NCBI GenBank assembly: GCA_016748015.1
Contig: JAAOMT010000372.1
Coordinates: forward strand, 241,400 to 305,399
Reading direction: 5' to 3'
Source of the DNA: Geosiphon pyriformis
Taxonomy: Eukaryota; Glomeromycota; Glomeromycetes; Archaeosporales; Geosiphonaceae
Length of the DNA: 64,000 nt
Below are positions 41,154 through 52,379 of this stretch, piece after piece. The notes below the pieces were generated by a model. That model saw only the letters and a program-made list of their open reading frames with translations, ran no database searches and was not told the DNA's origin. Positions within the stretch are counted from its first letter, which is position 1, and each line of letters begins with the position of its first letter. Both the position numbers and the translations under genes were made by a program.

Positions 41154-41164
41154 AGAGAGGATAA
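41154..41164 (+). other. Candidate polypurine tract, A1
   Basis: AGAGAGGATAA lies directly before the 3' LTR start TGTTATGG. A2 has GGAGAGGATGA in the same place, as expected for a plus-strand primer. Confidence 0.55.
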
Positions 41165-41823
41165 TGTTATGGTTGAAACCTATACTTTTTATTAATTATC
41201 ACATGTATTAGCTACTGATGTCATATGATTAGCCACACTATTTTAGAAAATGATCATTGATCTGATCATTGACTTAGTCATTAATCTGATTATTGACCAC
41301 TTTTGACAGCTATATAAGCAATGAATCTCTTAGCTATAGAAAAGTATGTAATAACAAGCATCTGAATAATCAAGAATAAATAAAATAACAACTTTCATCT
41401 CAATTCTTCTCTTATCGCTAATTTCTCTTTCTCTATCTTCAAGTATCTGAACATTTTAAAGATAAAAGATTACTTGTTGGCCTTTTCCTGACATATATAA
41501 TTGTAGTATTTGAAAATTATATGAATAAACATAACTGAAAAGCACAAGTTCTAATATTGAATTCTAAGAGTGCCAATCTGAGACATAGAATTATACTAGT
41601 GGTGATCAATTGTTAACAGTACGGACTATTCCTCTACCTTCAGATTCTCCAGTTACCTTTGAAAAGAATAGCAACTGAGATATTTTATGAGACTGATCTC
41701 GCACATTGAATCCATACCCATTCAATTTGCTTTTTAAAGTTGAATTCCCCTTTAATTATTTCCATCACCCTACAATTTTGTTCTTTTTTGCTATCTGTTA
41801 GCTTGTTACTCCAACCCATAACA
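41165..41823 (+). repeat. 3' LTR of A1
   Basis: It runs from TGTTATGG to CCCATAACA and has the same TATA and AATAAA (41376-41381) elements as the 5' LTR. It is followed by the CCAC duplication and then A3 RT sequence. Confidence 0.95.
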
Positions 41824-42009
41824 CCACTACAACTGGGAAAGCCCATTCACTCTTGGTTTCTTGTATAAATTCTTTTTTTTTTTGTTAATGTGTAGTCATG
41901 TTGTTCTTTTATTAGTTTAGTCACACTCAAAAAGCATGACTTTTTCATAAAGCCAACTCATCTAATAATCTAAATTACAAGATGTGACTAACCACTAAGT
42001 GGTTAGTCC

Positions 42010-43400
42010 AAACTACACACTAATATAACCAAAAAGTCTATGGGGTATTACACTATTACACAAAGTATTCCTACCACAAAAAACATTAGTTAGTATGTTA
42101 TTACACTGTGTAAATACATTACTTATTTTGACTATGGATTTGCCAGTATTCCTACCACTATTCCTTAAAGTACTATGTATGCTGGAACCACCAGATGGAT
42201 TTCTCTTGACCCTATTATCAATACCCATTGATTTTTCTCATTCAGTTTGCAATTTGCAATGTTTTCTCCACAATCTATTCCTTGCTTAAGTAACTGTCCA
42301 TTTGCACATCTTAATTAATATATTGTTGTTAGTCCTTAGGTCTATTTCAGCAAAAACATTGATTCTGCCAAATTGCTCATTGATCAATCTTTTATATAAC
42401 AGATCTATATTAGACATTAACATAATGTATTCATTAGATAGCACAATCTTCTCATTGGTGTTTAGGGCTTTACGTCCCCCTTTCACAGCCTCAAATAGGC
42501 ACTGTATCCACTTATTTCTTACATTGTTAATCAGTGTCTTGCCTTTTTGGATATTCAGAGAGCATTCCCAAAAGTGTCAGTTGGTTTCCACTTCCTTGTG
42601 ACATATTTTGCAAAAATTATTCAGGTATACAAGAGGACATCTGTTGTATAGCACCTCTGCTGTTGGCAGCATATTGTGAAATAATTTCATAATAAATGTG
42701 CACATTGCCAAAAAACCAGCTGAAGTGAAGTCTGATCCAAATCTTGGTTGTGCACATCCAGTTTATATCTTGGTTTAAAAATCCTATTGTCTCTTGGACT
42801 TTGTTGTTGCCCATCCAGTTCAAAGCTAATTGAAAACTAGTCTGTTTGCTTAAAAAATGTCTAAAATTTAGATTCAATTTAACTTCTCTACAAAGGGGAA
42901 TATATGCAGTCTCCTTAGCATTGTAGGTCTATCTTACTGTATTAAGAATAGTAGATTCTTTGGTTAGTTTGTCAGCCTTCTTGTTTTTTAATATACCAGT
43001 ATATGCAGCTACTTTGTTCATGTTGAGATCAATTTTCTTTTCCCTTATTATTGCTCTGATTGCATTTCATATGCACCAGTTTGCAGTTTTGAGCTAATTT
43101 CTAATAAACAAGAGAAAATCTTTGGACAATCATCTTTGAGCTGTTACTATCATTGCTTGACTATCTGTGTTTATTGTTAGTTTGCATCTGTAAGGTACTG
43201 CTTCCAGAGCCAACAATACAGCCTTTGCCTCTGTTTTTGTTGATGATAATGTTTCATCAATTGCTATACCAAATTTGGCCTCTATCTCATGTATTATAAA
43301 AGCAGCCACTCTTCTTGTATTTTCAGAACCAGCTTTTACTAGTGAGCCATCTGTTGATATTTCTATTTCTTTTCTGAGTCTTAACTTCTCTTATACACTC
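42010..43400 (-). pseudogene. LINE alpha1 ORF2 C-terminus: RNase H and zinc-binding tail
   Basis: RNase H is recognised on the minus strand at about 42950-43400: TKTEAKAVLLALEAVPY (Glu) and LTINTDSQAMI (Asp). The final His/Asp region reads GILKNKKADKL. Downstream is a CKICHKEVETN...HFWEC motif like the zinc-binding segment found after RNase H in many LINEs. A C-terminal domain (ALNTNEKIVLSNEYIMLM, NNILIKMCKW) then runs to 42013 (LFGYISV), followed by the 3' UTR. Several stops interrupt it. Confidence 0.85.
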
Positions 43401-43402
43401 TT

Positions 43403-45600
43403 CTATTGTAATAGTAAAGTGTTAGAGATATGGATGTAAATAGTGTTTTTTTGCATTGTTTCTAAATCATTTGGAATTTGGTTAGTCAGTTTGTACATCT
43501 TCAATGTTTCACATTGTGCTACCTTAATGTTCTTGTACTCATCTATAATAATTGTAGATTCTAAAATCTTAAACCATTTGAGAATTCTACCACTATTGTT
43601 TTGTCTGTACTTTTTTGTAAAGTCCATCCATATTATTAATGACTTATCTTTGTTCTGTATCTGATACAAGTACAAAATGTTTTCTTTCCTTAGTAAGCTT
43701 CTAACTTTAATGTAGGTTTCACTTAAAGGTATAATAGTCTCAATTAAATATGCCTGTGGTCTTGAAGATTCAGGTACCCTATGTGTGTTATCATTGCTCC
43801 TGAATGAGATGCCTCTTTCTTCTATTATTTGCATGATATTTGCTATAAAATTAACCTCTGGCTTAGATTGTTCACCAGTAGAATATTTAAGTATACTATG
43901 AGCTGACCATCTTTGTGTCTGTAAGTTGGCTAGTCTGATTTTTATAGCCATTTCAACAATATCAGCACTGTTTAATCTAACCAACAAATCTGTAATCTTG
44001 CTTTTTGCTTGTATATTATCAATTTTGAACAAGTTATACAAGAATAAGTAATGCATAGCACTGGCTAAGAAATCTACTGAAAGTTTTGCTTTTTTCTTTA
44101 CAGTAGCTGAAATCTTTAAAGTTCATTTTCTAGCCCAGCTATTTGGAATATGGGTCAACTGAAATCTGAATTAAATTGCTGAACTGAGTATACTGTTAAA
44201 AATGTAAATGGCTTGTTTCTCAGTTATGTGTTTTTTCTTTATAACTGCACACACTGCTTCAATGTTAGATCTTATTATTTTTAGAACAGTTTTATTTTTT
44301 CTATCTGCTTTAATCCATACTCCCAAATATTGAGTACATGTAGATGGACCCAATAATTTCAAGATCTGTTTATTTGGACCAAATTTTAGTTGCTCAACCA
44401 TCAATGAAGGCAAGGTAATTCATTGATACCAACAGAGATTGTGTATCTGATTGATTATCTCACTTTTTCCACTTAGCTGTTAGTTTGTATCTATAACTAT
44501 AGTTGGCTTGTTTTATTTCACACAATAAGGGGTTATAGAAAATCTTTCACATAATGGGTAAGCTTGTTTTCTCCTAATCCAGTCCATCTTAAACTTGATA
44601 TTTGTCACTTAACCCAAATTCAGTTATGATTCTATTGCTTTTATAGTTGTGCATCAAGCCAAATAGCTCAGTAAACTTATTGTTCATTCTTTTTAGTGCA
44701 GCTTCCATAAGTTTCCATCTCACTAAATCATATGCCTTTTTCATGTCCTGAAATGTAAACCAAAGCCTCATTATAAAATTCTTTTGTATGTTTAACTACA
44801 GCATTAATTACATAAATAAGCACTGCTGTGAAGGTATTCTTTAATACTAAGGTATTGTAACCTTTTAAGACATTATGGAGTTTACATGCTTTTGATATTC
44901 TAGCAGTTAAAATCTTTGTTAAGATTTTTCTAGTGCTTTTAATGAGTGTAATTAGCCTGGTGATGTTAATATTGCCACCACATTCTTTTGGCTTTGGAAT
45001 CAGTATAACTTGTGCTATTTTCCACTCTTCAAACATGTTTGCTGCTTTAATACAAGCATTAAGCAATGTTTTCAGTTTAGACTTGGTATTAGGCCCAGCC
45101 TTCCTCCAAAGTTCAGCTTAAATGCCTGATGAGCCAGAAGCTTTGTTATGAGGTATGTGGTTCAATATGCATTCAAATTCCTCATTTGTTATTTCAGCCA
45201 TTACACCATCAAAGGCATGATCTGGAACGCTCTTAATCAGTTCAAATCTGTGTTCCCAACTTTTTCATAGGTCAGGCTCAAGAATTCTTGTTTTAGTCTA
45301 CCTTTGAACTTTTTTGTTTACTAGCTTTTTAATTTCATTAGGATTATCATAAAATTCGCCTTCTTCAATAACATGATTTAGTACAATTCTTTGTTTTTTT
45401 CTGTTCAGAATGCTTTTGATTATAGCTCCTTTGTTTAGATTAAAGTTTTGTTGTCTCTTGATGATATTGTCCACTATTTGTCTCTGCTGTTGTTGCCTGA
45501 TTCTAGCATGCAGTGTTGATCTGTATTCTTTCTTAATATTGAGTAATTCTATAATAAGCTTATTCTTTGGGAGAGTTATCAAATATGTATTAACTGCCTC
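43403..45600 (-). pseudogene. LINE alpha1 ORF2: reverse transcriptase (catalytic box deleted)
   Basis: RT motifs are present: QVILIPKPKECGG, FQDMKKAYDLVRW and the QGETSSPIMW region. Near 44410 the sequence jumps from SMNYLAFID to LKFGPNK. Compared with alpha2 (55500-55650), about 150 bases that hold the FADD box and the following conserved helix are missing. Short similar sequences (ATCAAT and ATTAAT) lie at the two deletion edges in alpha2. The connector region (RSLLRKENILYLYQIQNK) is open at 43403-44056. This copy cannot encode an active RT. Confidence 0.87.
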
Positions 45601-45615
45601 AAGTTTCAGCTGTTT

Positions 45616-46774
45616 CTATTTGGCCAACAACTGCATAATATTGTTATCATGCATATCTGCATTGTTTACTCTTATTTGTTTGATTATATTAGCAACAATC
45701 TTAACAAGCTTGTGATCCATGCATTCTTTTTTTGTGTGTGCAGATTGGGCTCCCACTTTTCTCTTTGGTAGGCAATCAGCAGTTGTAATACAGTCTTTTT
45801 GATTGTAAGCCATATCAAATTTAGATTATCATTGCTGTTATCTATTGATTTTTTTTGTGCTTCATTAGTTAATCTATTAGTTTCTTTTGCATAGATTTCT
45901 CATTGCATTTCAGATGCTTTTTTAACATCAATTATGGTTGTGCTACTCTTCTTTCTTCCTAATCTAGATTTTTTAGTGTTTGCCAATATTCTGTCAGATC
46001 AGATAATTGTTACTACTGTTTTGTGATCAGTGCTAAATAATTCATTAACATTAATTACCCCAATGTTTGTGACCAGTAAGGCTGTAACTGCATCAGTAAA
46101 CACATAGTCCAATTGTTTTTGTACTTTATTTGATGCCCATGTCTTTTCTGGATTGTTTGTTGTATATGTTCTATGTGTATCCACTAAATTTATATGTTGT
46201 TATGTTGCAGCAGTTGGACAAGCTTTGGCCTTATTTGTAGCATATGTTTCCTTAAGTGATTTGAATAACAGATCTTCATTCAAATTACCTGCAACTATGA
46301 TTATCTCTTTGTTTTGCATAATGTCTCCCAAAAGTTTCTTGATTTTTTTAGCCACTGCTTTTTTAATAGACAATTTGGAAGCAGACATATACAGTTTTAC
46401 TATGTGCACACTGATTCTACCTCTAAATTTTAACCCCAAATGTAACAGTCTCCCATGATATTCCTTAATTGTTTCTACATGGTGTATCCAACATTTTTTG
46501 ACCAGTATACCAACACCAGTTTCCATTTGTTTCTCTGTGCTTAACTCCCAAAAGGCATGATATTTATCAAAACCAAAAAATACACCTTTTTTTTTTGTTG
46601 AAGTCATTTAGTTTCTGTAATAATTACAAAGTCAAATTGTTCTTCAATAACCCAACATAGCACCTCTTTAGCTTTACCAGGATTATTAAGCCCTTTAACA
46701 TTAACAGTACCAATTTTCCAAATGTTGTTATTGGAGTAGTTCTGTTTTATGTTGGAATCAAATGTGCTACACAT
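45616..46774 (-). pseudogene. LINE alpha1 ORF2: AP-type endonuclease
   Basis: ORF2 opens at ATG 46774 (MCSTFDSNIKQNY). WKIGTVNVKGLNN and a FVIITETK block match the first endonuclease motifs. GVGILVKK, IIIVAGNLNEDL (usually AGDFN, with Asp changed to Asn here), KQLDYVFTDAV and FSTDHKTV (the terminal Ser-Asp-His motif) follow in order. A stop after ETK and another before QHINLVD break it. The enzyme would nick target DNA for target-primed reverse transcription. Confidence 0.88.
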
Positions 46775-47009
46775 TATCTGTTTTCATAGATTTAGATTCT
46801 CCAGCAGTAGAACTGCTCCAGCTCCCCTGTTTTTTCACTTGTTTCAATAACCCCAGAATGGGTTCCAATGTTTTTTTAATTCCTTTGATTTCCAATTCTG
46901 GATTGTATGCCTCTTTTTTTCCTGCCAGAGTAGATTTAAATATAATATTTTGGCTTGATAATTTATTTTCTGTCTCTTCTTTTTCTTTTAAGATGTTACT
47001 TGGCTGTTA

Positions 47010-49042
47010 AGTACCTATTACTTCTTTTTCTTTCTCTATTGTTACTCCAAGTTTGGCAGCCACTGTATTCAGCAGTTTTGCCATTTTATCAACCTGCTTT
47101 TTCAATTCATCAATTTCAGTCTTCCATGGTTGGTTGACTCCTTTTTTTGATTGTTCTTCCTTATTATTCACTTGTGAACCAGATTTCTGAGCATTGTTTA
47201 AATTGATGTTGTTCCAATTATGGAGCAGTCTGAGTGCAGCCATATTAGCATATGATCTTCTACCAAAGGTCTTGATGTTTTCTTCTGGAACATTTTTCTT
47301 AACATACAGCTTTGTCAACCTAATATTGTTGGTAACTTTCTTGGTATCTCCTTCTTTCTTCTTATGCAGGATTGGACATTTTGAGACCAAATGCCCCACT
47401 TGATAACAGAAGTGGTACTCTTTAGCATCAGTAGGCACCCAGTGGACCAGTGTGTTACAATTACCAAGGACTTTTTGGTGGCATTGTTGTGATTAGCTTC
47501 ATTGTCAAATTCTATGTAAGCACAGCCCATCCTTGTATAATTCTTACTAGTTCTTGGGATGAAGCAGGATTGGGCTTTGATTTGATCCAGAGTGGTGCTC
47601 AAATAGTGAGCAGTACAGTTTTGTGATAGGCTCACCAATTTAGCTTCTCAGGCTTTTCTCTGCTCAATGATCTTCTGGGTTCCAATCATTGGGTAAATTC
47701 TGACCACATTTTTTCTGACCATGGTCAACTATTGATTTACAGCTCTGGTAGTCTCTTCTTGGTTGTTATATTCAATCACTGCTGATTGCTATTTGCCAGC
47801 CACTTTGATTTGGATTTTTTTGATCTTACCAAATTCTTTCATGGCAGCCCTTATCTCTCTGTCAGAAATGCCCAAGGGAATATCTCTTACCAATACTTTT
47901 TTTTGACCAGCCATTTGGTTGTTGACACCATCAGTAGCCATCAAAAAGAATTTAATTTTATTATTTGCCAGAATTTTTCTGGCTTGGTTTCTTTCAGCCA
48001 CTTGGAAAAAATCAACTCTGATTTTTTGGTTTCTAGCCATTACAGCCCCCAAAAGGTACCTAACATTTCCTAAAAGATCATAAATCTACCCTACTTTCTT
48101 TTCCATGATCTTTTCAGGTATGTCTAATGCTTGCACAAAAAGTACATGTCTTTTGGTACCATAAACTACTGTTCTCCATCTTTTCTTTTGGTTTGCTTCC
48201 ATAAGCATAGGTTTTTTGCCAAGTGATTTACTACTGTATTGTTCTGGACTTAGACTAACCATTCTGCTTAATAGACTTAATTCAGAGTCTTCTATGTCTT
48301 CTGCAGTATCATTCACATTAGACTTATTTCTGTTTGTGTCAAATGGATTGTCCATTTGCTTTTTATTCTCTATTGCAGAATTTTCTCTGTTGATCCTGTC
48401 CAAAATATTAAGATTGCACTTCCTCAGAGCTGCTTCTATTTGTGCAGCTCTTTCTCTGTCTTCTTTAAGCACTTTGAATGGTTTATCCAATTTTTTCAGG
48501 GACTTTGAGGCTCTTTTTTCACTAGTCTAAGCTTCTATTTGGAATTTGTTGCTGTTTCCACTTTTGTTAAACATTGGTTGCAAGACAAAGTTTTTGGTTT
48601 AGACAGATGTGGTTTTGGGTAAGTCTTCTTCAGTTATTTGGTTGAATTTCTCAGTTAAACCTTTTATGCTTATTCTTTCAATGTGTCTGTATTTTTTGTT
48701 GATCTTTTCTTTTAATTTGTTAGCTGTTATTGGAGAAAAGTCTGCTGCTCTCCTATGTAGAGCTGTTTTTTTTGATATGTTGGCTATTTTAAAGGGTGTA
48801 TTGTCTCCACTACTTGTGTTCACACTTCCAAATAGTCTATTGGTAGTTTTAAATTTAAATGGAGGTGTATTAAGTCTTGCAGTTTCCACAGTTGATAAAT
48901 TTTGTGGATTAGTGTTAATCTCTTCTCTTTTAGCAGTGGAAGTTATGTTTCCCTCCACTTGGTATTCACTATCAATAATCTCTACACTTGTACTTCTTTG
49001 TGTAACTGGTGTTACTTCACTGTTGACATTGTTATCAGACAC
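47010..49042 (-). pseudogene. LINE alpha1 ORF1 (RRM-like and CCHC)
   Basis: It begins in a Ser/Thr/Asn-rich region (48599-49042) without a clear ATG. A charged segment follows (ERAAQIEAALRKCNL). An RRM-like fold comes next (KKVLVRDIPLGISDREIRAA with FGKIKKIQIKV), then a conserved SCFIPRTSKNY block and a zinc knuckle (CYQVGHLVSKC). The C-terminus has a coiled-coil-like helix (EIDELKKQVDKMAKLLN). Stops and frame changes occur near 48530, 47788 and 47640. The protein would bind LINE RNA. Confidence 0.85.
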
Positions 49043-49170
49043 TTTTAAGTCTGTTGTGTTAATAATAATAATTTATTATAATTAAAGGTTTCTTTGCAAA
49101 AACTTATTTTTCCAAATTTAAGGCATAGTAAATTGTGTGATAGCAGTCAAAAAGAGAAAAAAGTTTTTGC

Positions 49171-49863
49171 TTTCTTGTATGAATCCAAGATTTTTCATCT
49201 GGTTTATCTCTTTCTTGATAAATTCATCATTGTATTGATTAGATTGATAAGATTTCAAATGGATGGGGCAAGTTTCTTTGGTGGTGATAGTGTGTTGTAT
49301 CACATGGGTTTATCTAGAGGTGTCATTTTCTTTTGAAATAACTGGGCTATTTCTAGCCAACAGATTTTCAATGTCTATTTTTCTTTCTTTAGAGGAAGGT
49401 TCTCTTTGTTTTATAACTAGTAATTGGATTTCAGGTGGTTTACTCTCAAAAGACTTTTGTACTTCTTTAAGTTTTTCTCGAGGTATCAAGCTAATTGGTT
49501 TTCAATCTTTGTAATAAATCAGACAAGATTTGCATTCATTACTTGGTAAATACAAAAGTTTATTACACCAGCACTGTGCACAAAGGCCATGCCACCAATA
49601 ACTGTATTTGGCTTTCTTGCCAGGTTTTCTGTCAAAGGTTCTTCTGAAGATATCATAGTAGGACCAGCAGATTAGCTTGTCATTTACCATGATTCTTTTT
49701 TTGTCAGCTTTAATATTGTTCAGTGGCTTGCCATTGCTGGTGAAGATAGTATAAGTGAGTTTAGCAGTTTCTTCTGGTTCTTTTTGATCTTCATTATTGC
49801 TTTTATCATCATCTGATTTATTTGATTGTTCTTCTTCTTGGTTCTGTTTGGTTGCTAGAAGAG
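49171..49863 (-). pseudogene. A3 pol piece: PR-RT linker and RT entry
   Basis: It contains the Cys cluster (LCAQCWCNKLLYLPSNECKSC), ARNSPVISKEN-like sequence and the RT entry (CPIHLKSYQSNQYNDEFIKKE). Glutamine is encoded where A0 and A1 have stops. It lies between LINE alpha1 and LINE alpha2. Confidence 0.82.
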
Positions 49864-49934
49864 TTTTTTTATTTTTTGTTAATGTGTAGCCATACTGGTT
49901 TTTTATTAGTTTAGTCACACTCAAAAAGCATGAC

Positions 49935-52371
49935 CTTTTTTTTTTTTTTTTTGTTAACATGTAGCCATGCTAATCATTTATTAGCTAAGCCACAGTAATG
50001 TGGCAGTTTCATAAAGCCAGCTTACCCAATAATACAAAAATTACAAAATACAGCTAACCACAAATGGAAAGCCCTAACTACATACTAATACTATATATGC
50101 TACTCAATGTATTAAACATATCTAATTCATACATCTTACCCATGATGCTAATAAGCTCATGACTATTCTTAACCATACTACTCATCCACTTAACAGTTAG
50201 ATCAGAACTGGATTTGATACTGGATGGCTGATCTTTCCATAAATGCATCATAACATCAAAGTATTATCATAAACAGAGAAATCTTTATCTTCAACATTAT
50301 CATTATCATTATCATCCATGTCATCATTATCTAACACATCTTCCAAGCAGGCCTGTTCATACTTTTTCTTAAGGCATGTTATTCTTTTCTGCATCACAAT
50401 AACAATAGCAGCCAAGTCTTTATTTTGCCCAGCCAATCCAGTCACACTTTTTTTAACTAACATATTTACAGCAGGTGGAGTAAACAACAATTTGGTAACT
50501 AAAACAACTAGAACACCAATAGGCTCAACCAAGAATTTTATTAGCAAAGACAATTTACCAAGATGGGATTCCAGAAAAGCCAATCTAGCTTTAACAGCAA
50601 TATTAATAACAGAAAGAGCAACAAACAACATGAGTATAGTAGTTGGGAAGGAACCACTAAGATCCAGATTCATATTAGCAGCAGCAACAATAGGAGGAAC
50701 CACAACAGCAGCAGCTTTGGCATAAGATTTGGATTCAGCAAATAAAGATTTGAAAACTTTGAGGCCACCAAAGAAGTTAGAAGAGACTTTGGAAGGAAGA
50801 AGTGATGACACCTTGCATTCTAAAGCCAAATAGTCCAGACCTTGACATCTATAGCAGTGGTGATATTCAGGAGTTTCTCACCAGATACAGCAGCCACGTA
50901 AAATACCAGTTTTAAAAACAGCAATGTTCAAGAATTCCAAGGAATCAAAGATAACCACAGCAAAATGTTAATGTCAGTATGACTCAGGAGAGCGAGGAAT
51001 GAAACAGGTATGGCCACCAACTTGAGAGACCAAATTATTTATCTCAAAGACAGTATAGCCAAAAGGAAGATTGACCAACTTGGCTTTGAAAGCATCTCTT
51101 GAAGTAATAACCTTATTTTGGTTGACTAAAGATAGAATTCTAATACTGTCCTTTTTTACCAGCATTGACTAATGAGTAAGAGCAGCAGCAGCAAAAAAAG
51201 TGTTTTTAAAATGAACCACAGCATATTGCCATAAGCCAACAGGCTTTAACTTGACAGAAGTGACAACACCAAAAATGCCAAGAACAGATTTGATGTCATT
51301 AGAAAAAGTACCCAAAGGTACATTATGAAGTACAATTAACAAGGAAGAAAAAGAAACAGAGACCACACTAAAAGATCATGCAATCTTAAGAGTGGTCAAA
51401 AAAATCTTATTACCAATGGCCACTTTGGTGGCACTATTTAGACTCTCTTGAGATGCAAATTCCATACAGAACAACTTAACAGCATCTTGTGAAACAGAAT
51501 TAAGTTCAATACAACCAGGCAGCAACTGAAACAAGGAACTGAGCAAGGCCAACTTGATCTTAAAAGTAGCACCAGGTACAAGATTGGAGGCCACCCAATC
51601 AGAGAACCTTTGATGACCATTTACATTCTCCCAAGCACCACCATCAGCAGCACCAGAAATTAGAAAAGAAGCAGTTGATTCCATTTCTATCTGATCAGCC
51701 CAATCTTTGAGATCATCTAAAATAATGGGCTGTTTTGCTACTGGGATTGACAATGATCTGCTAGAGAGTATCACATTAGGCAACACAGCCAGTGGTTGAT
51801 CTTGGCCCATCTTGGAAGATGTGCTGCTGCTGTTGTCATCCATATCAAGAAGAGGGCTGGCTGCTGATGTAGAAATCTTACCAAAGATCTTATCTGGAAC
51901 CACAAAGGGGTTTGGTATGACCATAGTAGTTGCGACTGCCTGCTGCTGTTTTTTGGAATTTTTAGCTTTAATGGTCATTTGTAAAGCAGAAGTAATAGTA
52001 ATAGTAAGAATGGTAAAAGTAGAAAAGACCAACTTGTTAACTAGTCTGTTGTTAAAAATCTTTGGGCTTTTTGAAGTGGTGGAGACAACACTGGAACAAA
52101 CCCAAGTGTGTCTTTTTGAAAGAACTTTAACTAAAAAAGAACTTCTAGCCAAAAGAGAAGAAAATGAACCAGAAGCTGCTAAAGGCAGTCTTTCACTAAT
52201 ATTTTTCAAAAAAAATGTAGCCAAAACATTTTGTTTAGCTGCTTCAATAATTGAGAGACCCTCTCATGTTGAAACTTTATTAGTTACTATAGAAAAAGTA
52301 ACATTTGCAACTTTTTTACTCTTAGCTCTAATTGTAGTTATAAAAATTAGGAGAGAAAGAGTTTTTTTTTT
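49935..52371 (-). mobile_element. LINE family beta, copy beta1: ORF1-only element (2.4 kb)
   Basis: A minus-strand poly-A (a long T run from 49936) closes an element whose 5' edge matches beta2 at 27259, so neither end looks truncated. Between them is only ORF1 and a 3' UTR; there is no endonuclease or RT. The last 150 or so bases before the poly-A (GTTAACATGTAGCCATG, TTTCATAAAGCCAG, CTAACTACATACTAAT) are clearly similar to the 3' UTR of LINE alpha. It may therefore be mobilised by alpha machinery, or it may be an internally deleted autonomous element. Confidence 0.82.
50080..52340 (-). CDS. LINE beta ORF1: RRM and CCHC protein (stop-interrupted)
   Basis: One register runs from about 52340 to 50248, with stops near 52262, 51373, 51168, 50970 and 50845. 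The N-terminus (RAKSKKVANVTF) is Ser/Thr-rich. An RRM-like domain (51169-51366; LIVLHNVPLGTFSNDIKSVL with FGVVTSVKLKPVG) is followed by CFIPRSPESY, also present in alpha ORF1. A zinc knuckle then reads CYRCQGLDYLALEC, where the expected His is Tyr. The C-terminal domain (ESHLGKLSLLIKFLVEP, VMQKRITCLKKKYEQA) is helical, then acidic. A one-base loss near 50250 shifts the last part (MMHLWKDQPSS, MGKMYELDMF). I recall similar proteins from Glomeromycotina. Confidence 0.82.
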
Positions 52372-52379
52372 GTATGACT

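Larger units (their letters stand above)
34183..41823 (+). mobile_element. Family A copy A1, plus strand, both LTRs present (7.6 kb)
   Basis: The most complete family A copy, with 5' LTR 34183-34833 and 3' LTR 41165-41823. It is flanked by CCAC at 34179-34182 and CCAC at 41824-41827. It is inserted in opposite orientation into the RT of A3, a member of its own family. The order is gag, -1 shift, PR, Cys linker, RT, RNase H, IN, ORF3. Gag, RT, IN and ORF3 each contain stops or frameshifts, and the LTRs differ from each other. Confidence 0.95.
41873..49170 (-). mobile_element. LINE family alpha, copy alpha1 (full-length, 7.3 kb)
   Basis: The minus-strand LINE ends in a poly-A (T run at 41873) and shares its 5' edge (AGAGAAAAAAGTTTTTG) with alpha2, so it is full-length. 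It has ORF1 with RRM-like and CCHC segments, then ORF2 with AP-endonuclease, RT, RNase H and a zinc-binding tail. That is the layout of RNase H-bearing clades such as Tad or I. It is inserted in A3. It carries many stops and an RT deletion. Confidence 0.93.
41857..49186. repeat. Target-site duplication of LINE alpha1
   Basis: TTTCTTGTATAAATTC (41857-41872) and TTTCTTGTATGAATCC (49171-49186) flank the LINE. The two mismatches are both transitions. The poly-T (poly-A of the minus strand) starts at 41873. Confidence 0.88.
49928..52378. repeat. Target-site duplication of LINE beta1
   Basis: GCATGAC (49928-49934) and GTATGAC (52372-52378) flank beta1 within the 3' UTR of alpha2. In alpha1 the uninterrupted sequence reads GCATGACTTTTTCATAAAG. 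Confidence 0.78.
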
